Source: Pyrus communis (taxonomy: Eukaryota > Streptophyta > Magnoliopsida > Rosales > Rosaceae). From it: a DNA stretch of 64,000 nt. Both the position numbers and the translations under genes were made by a program. A model generated the notes under the pieces. The model worked only from the letters and a program-made list of their open reading frames with translations. It was not told the DNA's origin and did no database searches. Each line of letters starts with the position of its first letter. Within the stretch, counting starts at the first letter, position 1. Shown one piece after another: positions 23,536-35,200 of this stretch. The stretch covers positions 10,092,001 through 10,156,000 of the forward strand of contig NC_084813.1 in assembly GCF_963583255.1 (NCBI RefSeq). Reading direction: 5' to 3'.

Positions 23536-24975
23536 CTAAGTATCTTGAGGAATAAGTTGTGTAGACTGTTGTGCATTCATTGTAGACAGTGATGGATGTG
23601 GAAGATGCCCTTGATAAGCATAGTTTCCCCTTTGATAGCAATCCAAAGCTGAGTGACCTATCTTCCCACATATTTGACACTCAACTGCAATACCTGTGAT
23701 TGGTATATTTGTATTCCTGTGAAAACAGTTAACTGCAGTGTGTCCTCTTTTGTTGCAAATCTGACATTCAATCACTACTGTAGTTCTAGTATCAACAATG
23801 CCTGACCAGTTATTATTTCCATTCCCAAGTTGTCTTGATCCCCTCGAATTTCTTAAGTTATGCCCTCTTCCTCTAAAGCCAGTATTATTTCTGTAATTGT
23901 TTCCACCTCTGTAGTTGTTATTACCTCTGTAGTGATTCCCAAAAGATCCAGATTGTGCATTTGAGGACTGTGATTTAGATGCATGTTGACCACTAGAATG
24001 TGCAGAGAAACCATATCCATAGGAATCATTTGAAAACAAAGGTGGTGGTGGGAAATAATATGGCTTTTGAAATTGAAGTTGAAGTTGTGGAGAATAATAT
24101 GACTGTTGAACTTGAGGTGGTGGTGGTAGGGATGATTGTGAATCATAAGGTACAACAGTGATGGTACCAGCAGTGATAGCTGGAATATGAGCATAACTGT
24201 GAGAATTTGAAGATGATGCAAAAGAGCTAGACCCAATGTTTGAACTAGAACCTGTGTTTGAACTAGAACTTGACCCTTGAATATACAAAGCAGACAGATT
24301 CTGAGTAATTGTATTCATTTCACCCTCAATTTCCCTCTCAGTACCGAGTAACAGTGCTCTGAACTCCTTCAAAGTGAGTGTAGACTCCCTGTCCAATATA
24401 ATAGTACGAATAACACCATACTCCTTAGGTAAACCAGCAAGACCAGCAATCATAACGTCATTATCTGAAATAGATTCACCTGCAGCACTGAGTTGTTCTC
24501 TAATATGCTTGAGCCTCAACAAATATCTATCAATTGTATCGGACCCTTTTTGAATTATGTGTAATTCAGTTTTCAAATTATTGATTCTGGATTTAGACAC
24601 AGTGGCATATTGATCAACAAGATTAATCCAAGCCTCATACGCAGTTCGACATCCAATCACATATTCCATAGCCTCATCAGTAAGAGTGGCAAGCAATAAA
24701 CTCAATAACGCCATATCAATGGTTTCCCATTCAGTATATGCAACTGTGACCTCCCTTGTAACCCCATTATCTGAATCAACAACAAACTTTAATGGACAAA
24801 GAGTTGTACCATCAAAGTGACCAAACAGCTTATACCCCCTTAGCACCGACTGAAACTGAAATGCCCATTTGGCAAAATTATCATCCCTAAGCTTAATAGT
24901 AAGCATTCCCAAAATACCTTCAACTTTAAACGAAGACGCATCTATGAATAAAAGATTGACACTTCCAAAGATCAA
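23536..24975 (-). pseudogene. Copia gag with two CCHC zinc knuckles
   Basis: A 479-codon frame. The N-terminal half matches the copia gag (UBN2-like) fold: LRDDNFAKWAFQFQSVL, WINLVDQYATVSKSRI, RYLLRLKHIREQLSAAGE. A Ser/Gln/Pro-rich stretch and a Gly-Asn-Arg-rich stretch follow, then two nucleic-acid-binding knuckles CQICNKRGHTAVNC and CQICGKIGHSALDC. This frame itself looks open; it is called a pseudogene because the polyprotein downstream is broken at the protease stop. Confidence 0.85.
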
Positions 24976-25458
24976 GACAACTATATGATTAAAAGATTGA
25001 TTCTAGAGAATGACACTCTAGACAAATCAAGAAAGATTGACACTTTCTTGCAACTGTTATACCAATTCACAATATCGCAATCAACACTTCAATTAACGAA
25101 CAATCTCACAACCCATACACCAGAATTCATTCACCAATTAAGGAGAAAACATAACAGAATCCCCAATTCACGAGAATCATGACAGAATCTCAAACTCCAT
25201 TATTTTACAGAACGAAATCAACATTCAAGAAAACCCAGATGAAGAAACACGAACAATCTCACCTGATACGAATCAATTCTTCAAACAAGACGCACGATCA
25301 ATCCTTCGAACACCATTGTAAACTTTAGTAACCCTCAAATGAATTACCAAGAATCCACAACAGATTAGCGAAAGAAACCCTTGAATGAACCACAAAGAAT
25401 CTGCATCAGAGTAGCGGAAGAAACCCTTAGGATCGGAAACGGCAGTAAACCTTCGCCG

Positions 25459-25470
25459 GCGATGATACCA
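25459..25470 (-). other. Primer binding site of the copia element
   Basis: TGGTATCATCGC on the minus strand lies directly next to the 5' LTR. TGGTATCA is complementary to the 3' end of plant initiator tRNA-Met; beyond eight bases the match to the usual TGGTATCAGAGC weakens. Confidence 0.8.
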
Positions 25471-25757
25471 TATTAACCTATGAAACTATGATACCCTAAG
25501 AGTATAGAACAATGGCAGAAAGAACAAAGAGAAAGAGGAGAAGAGAGCTTTGTATATTTCGAAGAGTAAAAGAAAATACAATCCAATCCCAAATGACTGC
25601 TACATCAGCTATTTATACTAGCTAATATCTCATTACACAATGACTCAATTACCCTTTCTAACAACTTCATCCTAACTAACTCAATCCAATTGACTAACCA
25701 ATGACATATTGCCATATGACTTAGTTTACATGAATCAACATGACTATATGGTTATTA
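25471..25757 (-). repeat. 5' LTR of the copia element
   Basis: 287 bp, matching 17474-17759. In element orientation it begins TAATAACC and ends GGTTAATA next to the PBS. Confidence 0.92.
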
Positions 25758-26147
25758 GGTTTTGCATATTTTTTATTTTATTTTTTGTTATCCTTTTCTT
25801 AATCTGTAAATTTTAATCAAAATCAGACTTTTAAAACAAGATGGGTTTTTCTTGTTTTTCATTTCCTTTGATCCTTTTTGGCTTCACCTGTCAGTGTTAT
25901 GTGAATTTTTTTCTTTTTCTGGGCATAAAAATTTCATTTATTTATTTTTAATTTTTGAGTTATGTATGATACAGTTCATGTTTATTCTTTTGGGCAAGGT
26001 TTAATGGGGGTTTTGATTTTTATGAATTTCATTTGTGCGTGTTAATCTGACATGGAATGGTGATGTAGATGGAAGATGATGAAGAAGAGGACCCATGATC
26101 ATGTTTCTAAATTATATGGGTCAATGATTTGCAATTAGGGGTTTTTA

Positions 26148-28296
26148 ATGATGGTGGGGGGAAAGAACAAGGACATTAAGCCCCTTCTGTTGAAAGTTGG
26201 GGTGGCTTTTGCTGGATTTCTCTTTTCTCGTCTCAAAACCAGAAACGCCAAGCCCTCCCTGCCTTCCCCGCGCTCTCCGTGCTCTTTGGGTTTGTCTTGT
26301 CACCTTAGATTGATCTCCTTCATTTGTGTTTTATGTTCTTCATTTTTGGTTTTTGTACTTGATTGTCGATTAAGTCATCATTTTGATCATTCATGCATGC
26401 ATATAAAGAAAGTGAAGCTGATTTGGGAGTGAGGCCTCGGCGGAAGGATGACCTTCATGCCACAAGGAAATCACACAGTTCATGCAATTCCGAAAAATAT
26501 GTATGTTTAGTATGAGGTGTTCCAATAATTATAATGAATCAAACGAGTATCTTTGTTCTTGTTAAATTTTACTTCAGTCAACGAAGAATGTTTCTGTATT
26601 TTCTTAGCAGGAAGGGATGTGCACGCCGAAGGTCTGTAATGGTAATTGCGCATCCAGTGTTTCTCTGTGCAGCAAACACAGTGGAGACAAAGATGGGTTA
26701 CTCTTACCATTGTTCAATGAGCTTGTGGAGGAATTTGACTTTGGTGCTGCAAATCCTGGGTTTCCTCCAAGGAAAAATGTCGAAACTCCTAGGTCAGATG
26801 TAGACACTCCCAAAGCATATAGATCAGATGTGGATGAATATGAGCAAGAAATCAGACACCTCAGAAATACAGTTAGGTCTCTTTGAAAGAGGGAGCGGAG
26901 TCTTGAGGCCAGTTGCTCGAGTACTATGGCCTTAAAGAGCAGGAAACTGCTGTTATGGAGCTCCAAAACCAGTTGAAGATCAATAGTATGGAGACTAAGC
27001 TTTTCTGTCTTAAGATTGAGTCCTTAGAGGCAGATAATCGAAGACTGGAGTCACAAGTGGCTTATCATGCAAAAGTGGTGGCTAAGCTTGAGGCTAATCG
27101 GGCAAAAATTAAGATACCGAAAAAAAAACTCAGATTCGAAGCAGAACAGAACAAAGAACAGATATTAACTCTGAAGAAAAGATTTGAGAAGTTTCACGAT
27201 ACCGAAACTGCTGATAGTAATTCAGATATTCAATTGAAGCTGAGAAGGATGAAAGATTTGGAAGGTGAAGCTGAAGCGTTGAGAAAGTCTAATCTGAAAT
27301 TGCAACTCCATAACTCTGAATTAGCACAGAGCTTGGAGTCCACACAAATCCTTGCAAATTTTATCTTGGAAGATTCGGAGGTAACTAGCTCATCAGAGTT
27401 TTCAGTTGTTATCATGTCTTCCCTTGATCATAATTCCTTGGAATTTACGTTGTACACTTTGTTGCAGGCAAAAGCAATGAAGGAAATGAGTAAGTGTTTA
27501 AGACAAGAAAATGATGATTTGATAAAGGAAATTCAGCAACTCCAAGTTGATCGATGTTCTGATGTCGAAGAATTAGTTTACCTCTGGTGGATAAATGCTT
27601 GCTTACGCTACGAGCTGCGGAATTATCAGTCTCCAACTGGTAAAACAGTGGCAAGGGACTTGAGTAAATCATTAAGCCCGACATCAGAGGTGAAAGCCAA
27701 GCAACTAATAGTTGAATATGCAAACACAGAAGGATTCGGGGATAAGAACATTGATTTTGACTCTGATCAATGGTCATCCTCCCAAGCTTCCTTGTTCACA
27801 GATTCCCCCGAGTTTGATGACTTTTCTGTCGACAATTCATCTGCTACAAAAACAAACACGTCGAGTAAAACCAAATTCTTCAGCAAGCTTAGGAGACTCG
27901 TACGGGGAAAAAACACATTCTCACAACCAAGCTGCGTCAACAGATAAAGCTGGATATGCAGAAGATAATGAGTCTCCAACTCCGTTTTTCAGTTCTAGTA
28001 AATCACCAGCAGCTTATACTGTTCAAGAGGGTCAAAGTAACATATTTGCCACTTATTCTCATAGTTCATTGAGAGCTTCTTGAGACCTTCCCAGATGGAA
28101 GAATCCTAAAGGACAGGATACCGAGGATGTACATAGCATTCAAAGGCACAGTGACGTGGGACACCCCTCCGGGTATAAGACCTTATGCATGGAAGGTTCT
28201 GTGGAGAAAGCTGAGTTGGTGAAGTATGCAGAAGCTTTGGTAAACTCCCGTGGCGTCACGCCCAAGGTACACAGAAAATCTGCATCGGCATTTTAG
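26148..28296 (+). pseudogene. CHUP1-like coiled-coil protein gene, disabled
   Basis: Family: CHUP1-like plant proteins, related to the chloroplast-positioning factor CHUP1. Seen: an N-terminal exon (26148 to about 26290) with KDIKPLLLKVGVAFAGFLFSR, a possible membrane segment; a short basic exon (about 26430-26501); then from about 26612 MCTPKVCNGNCASS, a long coiled coil with EYEQEIRHLRNTVR, LLEYYGLKEQETAVMELQNQ, ADRCSDVEEL-like sequence and WINACLRYELRNYQ, ending in VKYAEALVNSRGVTPKVHRK near 28225-28296. A 96-bp intron (27381-27476) happens to be open in frame. Lesions: a TGA at about 26884 where the family has Arg in a RERE(R) stretch, a one-base deletion about 20 bp later, a frameshift near 27905, and another near 28080. 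These lesions and the intronic copia element make a functional product unlikely. Assembly errors could explain single indels but hardly all. Confidence 0.82.
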
Positions 28297-28887
28297 TTGA
28301 TTAGCCGGTTTACACACACACACACGCGCGTGAATTGTATAGTTAAGAAATTAGCAAAACAATGCCGTTTTTTACCATATTTTGACAGTTGAAGCTAGTT
28401 AGGAGCTAATTGTGCAAAAATTTGCAATACAACTGGATTAAAACGATCCATTCCCATCTCCCTCAATATAACGTGTAATCAAAGAAGAGAAAAAGTCTAA
28501 TTTCAAATTTAGCTTCAATAGCATCTTTGCTTTCATGGCACTGATGCACCGCCACAATAGCGTCACGTACCATGGAAGTCTGCTCCATCATTTTTGTTAG
28601 ATGTAGCAATATCATAATGGAACTACTTTACGTTTGTTCTGTGTGGCCACAGATAATGCAATTTACAATAGTTCACTTTTTTTAATCATGTATGAATTAT
28701 GTATAATTAACGATGCAATTGGGTATTATGGTGTGAGTTCAAAACTACTACATTTGGAAAATAAACTGAATGTTGTGCATGAACAAATGCTCTACTCGAG
28801 TGACATTAATAAATGAGAAAAAAGATACAAAATTAAATAGAATCCCTTCACATTTCTATTTTTCGCATGAAGGTTGAATATTACAAT
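28297..28887. other. Intergenic, nothing recognised
   Basis: Contains a short (CA)n run at 28312-28326 and otherwise AT-rich sequence. The frame at 28634-28816 shows no recognisable domain. Confidence 0.45.
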
Positions 28888-29660
28888 CTACCTATCCTAT
28901 TGTCTTCGGCTGCAGCTTTCTTGGAGGCTTCCCGCAAACCATTGGGGATCTCTCTTCCTGGACAGGCTTCCCATTCGTGCTTGGCCTGTTGATCTCCCCC
29001 TTGCTCCATGTTTACCAAGCTGAATGTGGACGCGAGCTGGGATGCTGCTACGGCTGAGGGCTTTGTTGGGATTGTTGCCAGAAGCGATAAGGGTAGGTTC
29101 GTGGGGGCGAGGAACCTGATGATTTCTGCTCCATGTGTTGCTGTGGCGGAGGCTCTAGCCTTATTGTATGGGTGTGAGTATGCTACTTCACTGGGTTTGC
29201 AGATGATTATTGTTGAGTCGGACTCAAAAGAACATTTCATGTTTGGTTAATGATTTATCCTCTGGTAGCTGGGAGGCTTATCCTATGTTGACTAGAATTT
29301 TAAGGCTTTGGGATACCTTTCAAACGTGCCGCAGGTCTTGGGTTTCGAGATCGGCCAACATGGCGGCAGACCGTTTGGTGTTGAGAAGTAATACGGAGAT
29401 GTGCGGTTCTACTTGTGTTAACCGTCCCCCATCTTCGTTGGTGCATGTTTTTGAACAAGGATGGGCTCCTGTGTCCTCCATAATTGTGTTTTGATAGTGA
29501 AGGGGGCAATGCTTTTGCACTTGGTGCAGTGTCTTTAGCCTTTGTTCCCCTCTTCACTGCTTTATGTATGTTTTCCTTGGTTGTTGCCTCCTGGTAGGCC
29601 TCCCTGTACTTTTGGCTCCAGCCCTGGTAATGCATATTTCCAGTTCTCCAAAAAAAAAAA
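28888..29660 (+). mobile_element. 5'-truncated LINE 3' end with RNase H-like domain
   Basis: The frame 29008-29250 reads KLNVDASWDAATAEGFVGIV...VAEALALLYGCEYA...IIVESDSKE, the plant LINE-type RNase H (RVT_3) pattern with catalytic D, E, D. It continues after a one-base shift at about 29225-29240 (SCLVNDLSSGSW, SANMAADRL), stopping at 29494. A 3' tail of about 150 bp and an A-run at 29648-29660 follow. Upstream reverse transcriptase is absent, as is common for truncated LINEs. Sequence 28888-29007 is probably more of the same in decayed frame. Not functional. Confidence 0.75.
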
Positions 29661-29697
29661 AATTTTTTTTTTAATTTAATTAATTAATTAATTTTTT

Positions 29698-29862
29698 AGT
29701 ACATGGATAATTTTACACTAAAGGGAGGGAGAGTTTCTCTAAGCTACATAATGGACAGCCTAATTTAGTATCAAATTTTTCATCCACAAGATTCGAACCT
29801 AAGACATCTCACTTTCAAGTGAAGAGCAATACTACTAAACCATATTACTGAGTGACATTGTC
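29698..29862 (-). mobile_element. SINE-like element, minus orientation
   Basis: Reading the minus strand, the 3' half holds the tRNA-like A/B-box region (B-box core GGTTCGAAT, complement of ATTCGAACC near 29791) and CTTGAAAGTGAGATGTC, related to other SINE copies in the window but a more divergent subfamily. Confidence 0.5.
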
Positions 29863-30105
29863 TAATGATTGTTGGCATGCCCAAAAGAAGATAATCTCCA
29901 TTTGTGGAAAAATCTTGAGTGTAATTGGCGATAAATGACCAATTATAAATATAGTAGAATTTTTTATATTTCCCATTTTGGGGAAGTTTTCATTTTTCTT
30001 TCAATAATGTAACACTCCTTATTACAAATATATCATTTAAGTGCGTTAAATAAAAAAATTTGTGTTATAAATAGTAAAAAAAAAGAGAGAAACTTAGTTA
30101 GAAAT

Positions 30106-31230
30106 CAGGTTAATTACACAAACACTTCCTGAGATTTATCGAGTTTTCGCAAAACCACCTCACATTTGAAACATTACACAAACACCCCTTCACGTTTTAA
30201 TTCCCTTTCATATAACCCCTTGAGTCAAAATTTGACTTATAAATTTACTAATTTACCCTTATTAATGACTTGAAACTAATAAGAGAACTTTATAATCATA
30301 TAAAAGAATTTATAAAAACATTAAACACTTCACAAACAAGAAGAAGACCAAGTGTTATTATTTTCAAAGTAAAATAATATTTTACTTTTTTAAGTAAATT
30401 ATTATTTTCAAAGTAAGATAACTTCTTTTATATTATTTTCAAAGTAAAATAATATTTTACTTAAAAAAGAAGTTGTTTATCTTCTTCTTTCCCTCCCACC
30501 CGATCAAGCAACCACCTCCATCTCCATGTCCTCATTCTTCCTCCATCACCATCACCCATTCAAACTTTCAACAAACCTAAAAAACAATTTTTGTCTAATA
30601 AAATAATAATTTGGTAATCAAGATCAAATCTCTGCTATTTGATTCCGCACTAAATTAGGAAGAAGAAATCATAGAAGCGGCAGAGAAGGATTTGTGGAAG
30701 CGGGGAAAGTCGGGGGATTGGTGACTTTGGAGGGGGATTGGAAATGGAAGGGAGGGGAGATTTGGGGGACTAATTAAGAAGGGTTGGGGGACGTGGGAGA
30801 TTTGTCCACATGCTCTTCTTAATAGTATTTTATTAATTTTTTTAATAAAAAATGGGTCCTGGATCAAGCCACATCAGCATTTAACTAAGAAATAAACGGT
30901 CAAACTAACGGAAGGTATAACATTGACACAAATTCTAAAGATGAGGTATGACATTGTCAATTTTAAAAGATAACGTATGAAAATGTCGTAACACCAATAG
31001 TTGAGGTAGTTTTTTGTACTTTACCCGAACTTTTTTATATAATTATAAAACATTTCTTTATGAGCTTTAAGTAATTAATCAGGGTAAATTACTAATTTAT
31101 AAACCAAATGCTAACTGAGGGGTTGCATGAAAGAGAACTAAAATCTAAGGGGTGTTAGTGTAATGTCTCAAACGTGAAGGAGTTTTGTGAAATCTCGATA
31201 AACCTCAGGGAGTGTTAGTGTAATAAACCC
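30106..31230. mobile_element. 1125-bp Mutator-like element, 9-bp target duplication
   Basis: Terminal inverted repeats of about 150 bp: the left begins CAGGTTAATTACAC and the right, inverted, GGGTTTATTACAC, with close similarity inward (CCTGAGRTTTATCGAG). The target duplication GTTAGAAAT is perfect at 30097-30105 and 31231-31239. No transposase. At about 30890-31025 there is a second type of Mutator-like end (inverted GGGTAAAGTACAAAAAAC), suggesting a nested or chimeric element. The frame at 30655-30867 is not a recognisable gene. Confidence 0.85.
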
Positions 31231-31239
31231 GTTAGAAAT

Positions 31240-31849
31240 TGAAATGAAACAGAGCAATGTATGACACTATTTATTTTCTTAACCGTATCAAATAATGAAT
31301 GTAGAAGAAGAGATGAGAGGGAGATTTGTAGCATCACTTTCCGTTTTTGATCTCGTGAGTTGTTTGTAAGAAAAAAATGAAGTTCTTTCGTTGTTGTGAC
31401 TCCACTGTATTAACTCTTTTATATAGATAAAAGTCACAAATAAACCACTATAATATTACACAAACATAAAGTAAAGGATGTTGTAGCTAACGACGAGAAC
31501 TATTTACTCTATACAACCCTAAAGTAAAGGTTATTGACCAAAAAAAAATGTGAAGGCTTATCCAACCCACGTTGGCCATCCATACGTACAACAATTTGCC
31601 TAACCAATTCAGTTAGGTTGATCTTTCAAACTCGGGAACCAAGCACAATCTCAGCCGTCCAAATTAGATTAAATCAAACCTTCAAGTTTCAACGGCTGTG
31701 CATTGGATGCCAACCAGAACGACAGCGTTCTGAAGTTTCCCGCCATCGCGACGCTCAGCATTCCCAAATCGCAACCCAACCATAGCGAGTAGCCTCTTAA
31801 ATCCTACTCGCCAACGTGTAGCATCCGTACACTTCATTTTTCTCCCTCG
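31240..31849. other. Upstream region of the PABP gene
   Basis: No gene seen. The frame 31534-31785 resembles no family I know. Part of this stretch may hold distal promoter sequence of the PABP gene. Confidence 0.4.
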
Positions 31850-31858
31850 CATTTTATA

Positions 31859-32058
31859 GCAATTGGATCCTCTCCTGGGCTAATGGAGAGAGGATACTCC
31901 TGATCCATTATCGTGGATCGTTAGATTTATATCTAACGGTTACAAATAACAGGTTATTTTAAAGTTATAATAATTATAACCGTTGGATAAAAATTTAACG
32001 ATCCATGATGATAGGTTAGGAGAATCCTCTCCATTAGCTCAAGAAATGATCAAAATCC
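31859..32058. mobile_element. 200-bp MITE in the PABP promoter
   Basis: Arms around GGGCTAATGGAGAGAGGATA are inverted as GAGCTAATGGAGAGGATTCT read from the right, and the centre ATATCTAACGGTTA / TAACCGTTGGATAA completes a long foldback. A perfect 9-bp duplication CATTTTATA flanks it (31850-31858 and 32059-32067). The right copy is part of a TATA-like TTTTATATAC, so the insertion sits at the likely core promoter of the gene starting at 32207. Confidence 0.75.
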
Positions 32059-32061
32059 CAT

Positions 32062-32070
32062 TTTATATAC
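32062..32070 (+). promoter_or_regulatory. Possible TATA box of the PABP gene
   Basis: TTTATATAC about 140 bp upstream of the ATG, followed by a (TC)n tract (32119-32140) and a C-run to 32159, a common plant leader composition. The assignment is by position only. Confidence 0.4.
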
Positions 32071-32206
32071 CCGTACAGTACACACACGACATTCACCGTT
32101 GTAACAAACAGACAAAAATCTCTCTCTCTCTCTCTCTCTCCCTCCCTCCCCCCCCCCCCACTTCTCTCTCTTCTCTGAGCTCTGCTATTCTTGGACTGCA
32201 AGGAAA

Positions 32207-35200
32207 ATGGCGGCAGAGCTGTCAGACCCTAAAACCCCAATGCCGCTACCGCCACCACCATCACTACTGCCGACGCTACCAGTACGGCCGCCGGCGCGGG
32301 TCGATCCTGATATATTCTCTCTGTATGTGGGCGACCTGGACCCACAGGTCACCGAGGAAGACCTCCTCGCTACTTTTCGTTTCATGGGTCCCATCGCCTC
32401 CGTCCGTCTCTGCCGTGACTCCCACTCCGGCGAGTCCCTCCGCTACGGCTATGTCAACTTCTACTCCCACTCCCACGGTAACCAAAAACCCCACCGCCTC
32501 TCTCTCTTCTTTTCTTTCAACAATGGTAGCACTGGTTCCCTGCATATCTCTCTGTTCTCTATCTAACATTCTTTGTGAGAGTATCTAAATCTTGGTTACG
32601 TTTACGTTTCTTGTTTATGGATGAATCTGGAAATGGGTTTCTTTTATTCGGTTTGTTCTTGGAGTTTTATTCTGGTTTTGGTGCCTCGGGTTCTTTAATC
32701 TTGCTCTTTGATTAGGGTTTTAGGGAATTCTTGCTTAGTGGAGAAAAAATTTTCAATTTCGAGAAAATGGGTTTCTGGTGGTTCTGTTTCTTGGGCTTAA
32801 GAATGTGTTTCCTGAGATGGATTTCTCAATTTTTTTGTTTGTTTAGGGTTTAATTTGGGATTTTCGTACTCCATTTTTCTTAATTGGGATTTTGGTGCTC
32901 TTAATTTCTTCTCCTCTGTTATCATGTTTGATTTTTCGGTTAGATTTCTTGATTTTTTTGTTACTTTATGTAAACTTTTGGATTCTCATTATCTTTCTCT
33001 ACAAGGATACAAGGATTTATATACATGACTTCAAGTATCAAGATCAAATCACCCTAAATTAAGGGATACAAGTGTGTAGGTAGGACGGCTTGTACTTTGT
33101 AGGTAGGACGGCTTATGTAGGTAGGACGGCTTATAGGACGGCTTATACTTTGTGGGTAGGACGGCTTATACTTTGTAGGTAGGACGGCTTATAGGACGGC
33201 TTGTACTTTGTAGGTAGGACGGCTTATGACTACTAACAACCTTATCAACACTTTATCTGTGTGATATTCATATGTTTTCGATCCTTGATGTTTTCGGTCT
33301 GTTTTGGTCAGCATCCAAGGCTATGGCTTGTCTGAATCACACTGAGCTGAAAGGGAAAACCATGAGAATAATGTGGTCTCAGAGGGATTCTGTTCCAAGG
33401 AAAACTGGTCTTGGCAATGTCTTTGTGAAGAACCTTGACCCTGAAATCACCAGCACTCACTTGCAGGACATGTTCAGGGAGTTCGGGACTATACTCTCTT
33501 GCAAGGTAGCAGAACAAAATGGGAAGAGCAAGGGTTTCGGGTTTGTCCAGTTTAACAAAGAGGAATCGGCTGTGGCTGCTGTCAATGCTCTCAATGATAC
33601 AATCATTAAGGGGAAGAAGCTGTAAGCCCTCTGTTTCCTTTGTTCTGGTTTATTCATTTAGTTTTCTTGTTTTTGTGATGTTTGATTGTTTATAGATGGT
33701 CTTGTGCAATGTGTTACAATGTCTTTTCATACGTGTTGTTGATATGTTGTTCTATTAACCTGGATGGTTACATGATTTTCTTATTGGTTTTGCATTTAAT
33801 GTTATTGATATAACAAAATGCTCTTGTGTTATTATATGTTCATTAATAAACTTATCCTGCATTTTTCATTAGATATGTGTCGAAATTCGTTAAGAAAAGT
33901 GACAGAATACCAGCCCAGGATGAATCCAAATTTACAAATCTGTTTGTGAAGAATCTTGCTGAACATGTAACTGAGGATCTGCTTCGAGAGTTGTTCTCTC
34001 AGTACGGAAGTGTTTATAGTCTTGCCATCATGAAGGATGAGAAAGGGAAGTCAAAAGGTTTTGGGTTTGCTAACTTTGAGTCGCCAGAAGAGGCTAAGAA
34101 GGCTGTTGAGGGCATGAATGGTGCACTGCTGGGTAAACCTCCAACTTCCTTCATCTCGTTGTAGCTTGTTTTGTTGTTAGTATAATTATGTCTGCAACTT
34201 TCACTAATAAAAAATAATTAAAATGTGGATCAGGATCGAAACATTTGTTTGTAGGAAGGGCTCAAAAGAAAGCTGAGAGGGAAAAGTTTCTAAAATGTAA
34301 AGAGGAAATGCTGAACAGTGAGATCAAGAAACTTAAGTCTATGAATCTCTATGTTAAGAATCTAGCTGAATCTGTTGATGATATCAAATTAGGAGAACAT
34401 TGCAGTGCCTTTGGGAAGATTCTGTCGGCCAAAGTGATGCGTGATGGTAATGGGATGAGCAGAGGTTTTGGGTTTGTTTGCTTCTCAACTCTTCAAGAAG
34501 CTGCAAAAGCTCTCAGCAATCTTAATGGTAAACAAGATCTCATTGTGTCCTTTCCTGCTTTTGCTTCTATTAAGCCTATATTTGGTTTAATGCCTGTCTG
34601 ATTGAGTTTTTTTTTTTCTCAGGAGCTATGTTGGAAGGAAGAAAACTTTATGTGGCTGTAGCTCAAAGCAAAGATCATCGCTGCAAGGCTATGCAAGATT
34701 ACTATACTCTTCAGCTGCCACAAAGATCTTTGCAATCTCCAAACTGGCCTGCCCTGCACCTGGTCCAGTATAGCGTTTCCCCAAGGCCTCCTACGGCTCC
34801 TCTGCTATGCCCGCCAGTCATGTATCAAAGTTTTGGTACTAATGTCGATGCGGATTATCCTTCTGTAAGTAATCCACCTTATTTTCTAATCAGCCTCGTC
34901 GTATGTGTGTTTCTGCATGTGTGTATTTAGTGGAAGTTATTCTTATTTGATTCATGATGTCACAGGTTCTAAGCAGACAAGCACAGTGGGGTAGCAGCAA
35001 TGGAAATGATAATTTCCAGAATAAGGTAGGTTCAGTTTTCATGTGTTATAATGCTGGTTTTTGTTGTGGACTGAACTGATTGTTTCGTTACTTTTTTGTC
35101 GCCTGTTTTTAACAGTCCAGGACATATGCTAACTCAAGTGTTCATACCAACTCTGGGAACCATGGAGGTTATGAAGCTACAGGATACCGGAAGAAGGTTT

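Larger units (their letters stand above)
17474..25757 (-). mobile_element. Ty1/copia LTR retrotransposon, broken, antisense in an intron
   Basis: The two LTRs (17474-17759 and 25471-25757) are about 97% identical by eye (about six to eight substitutions plus one indel). Order on the minus strand: 5' LTR, PBS, gag with two zinc knuckles, protease, integrase, reverse transcriptase, RNase H, PPT, 3' LTR, which is the copia order. Flanks GATTT (17469-17473) and GGTTT (25758-25762) are a target duplication with one mismatch. The element cannot be autonomous: protease has a TAG stop before DSGAS, integrase is split by a 2361-bp solo LTR, and the region between integrase and RT has stops. The LTR ends are TA...TA rather than TG...CA. 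Confidence 0.93.

Noticed and set aside
29300..29635. Minus-strand frame of 111 codons
   Set aside because: Antisense shadow of the LINE RNase H region.
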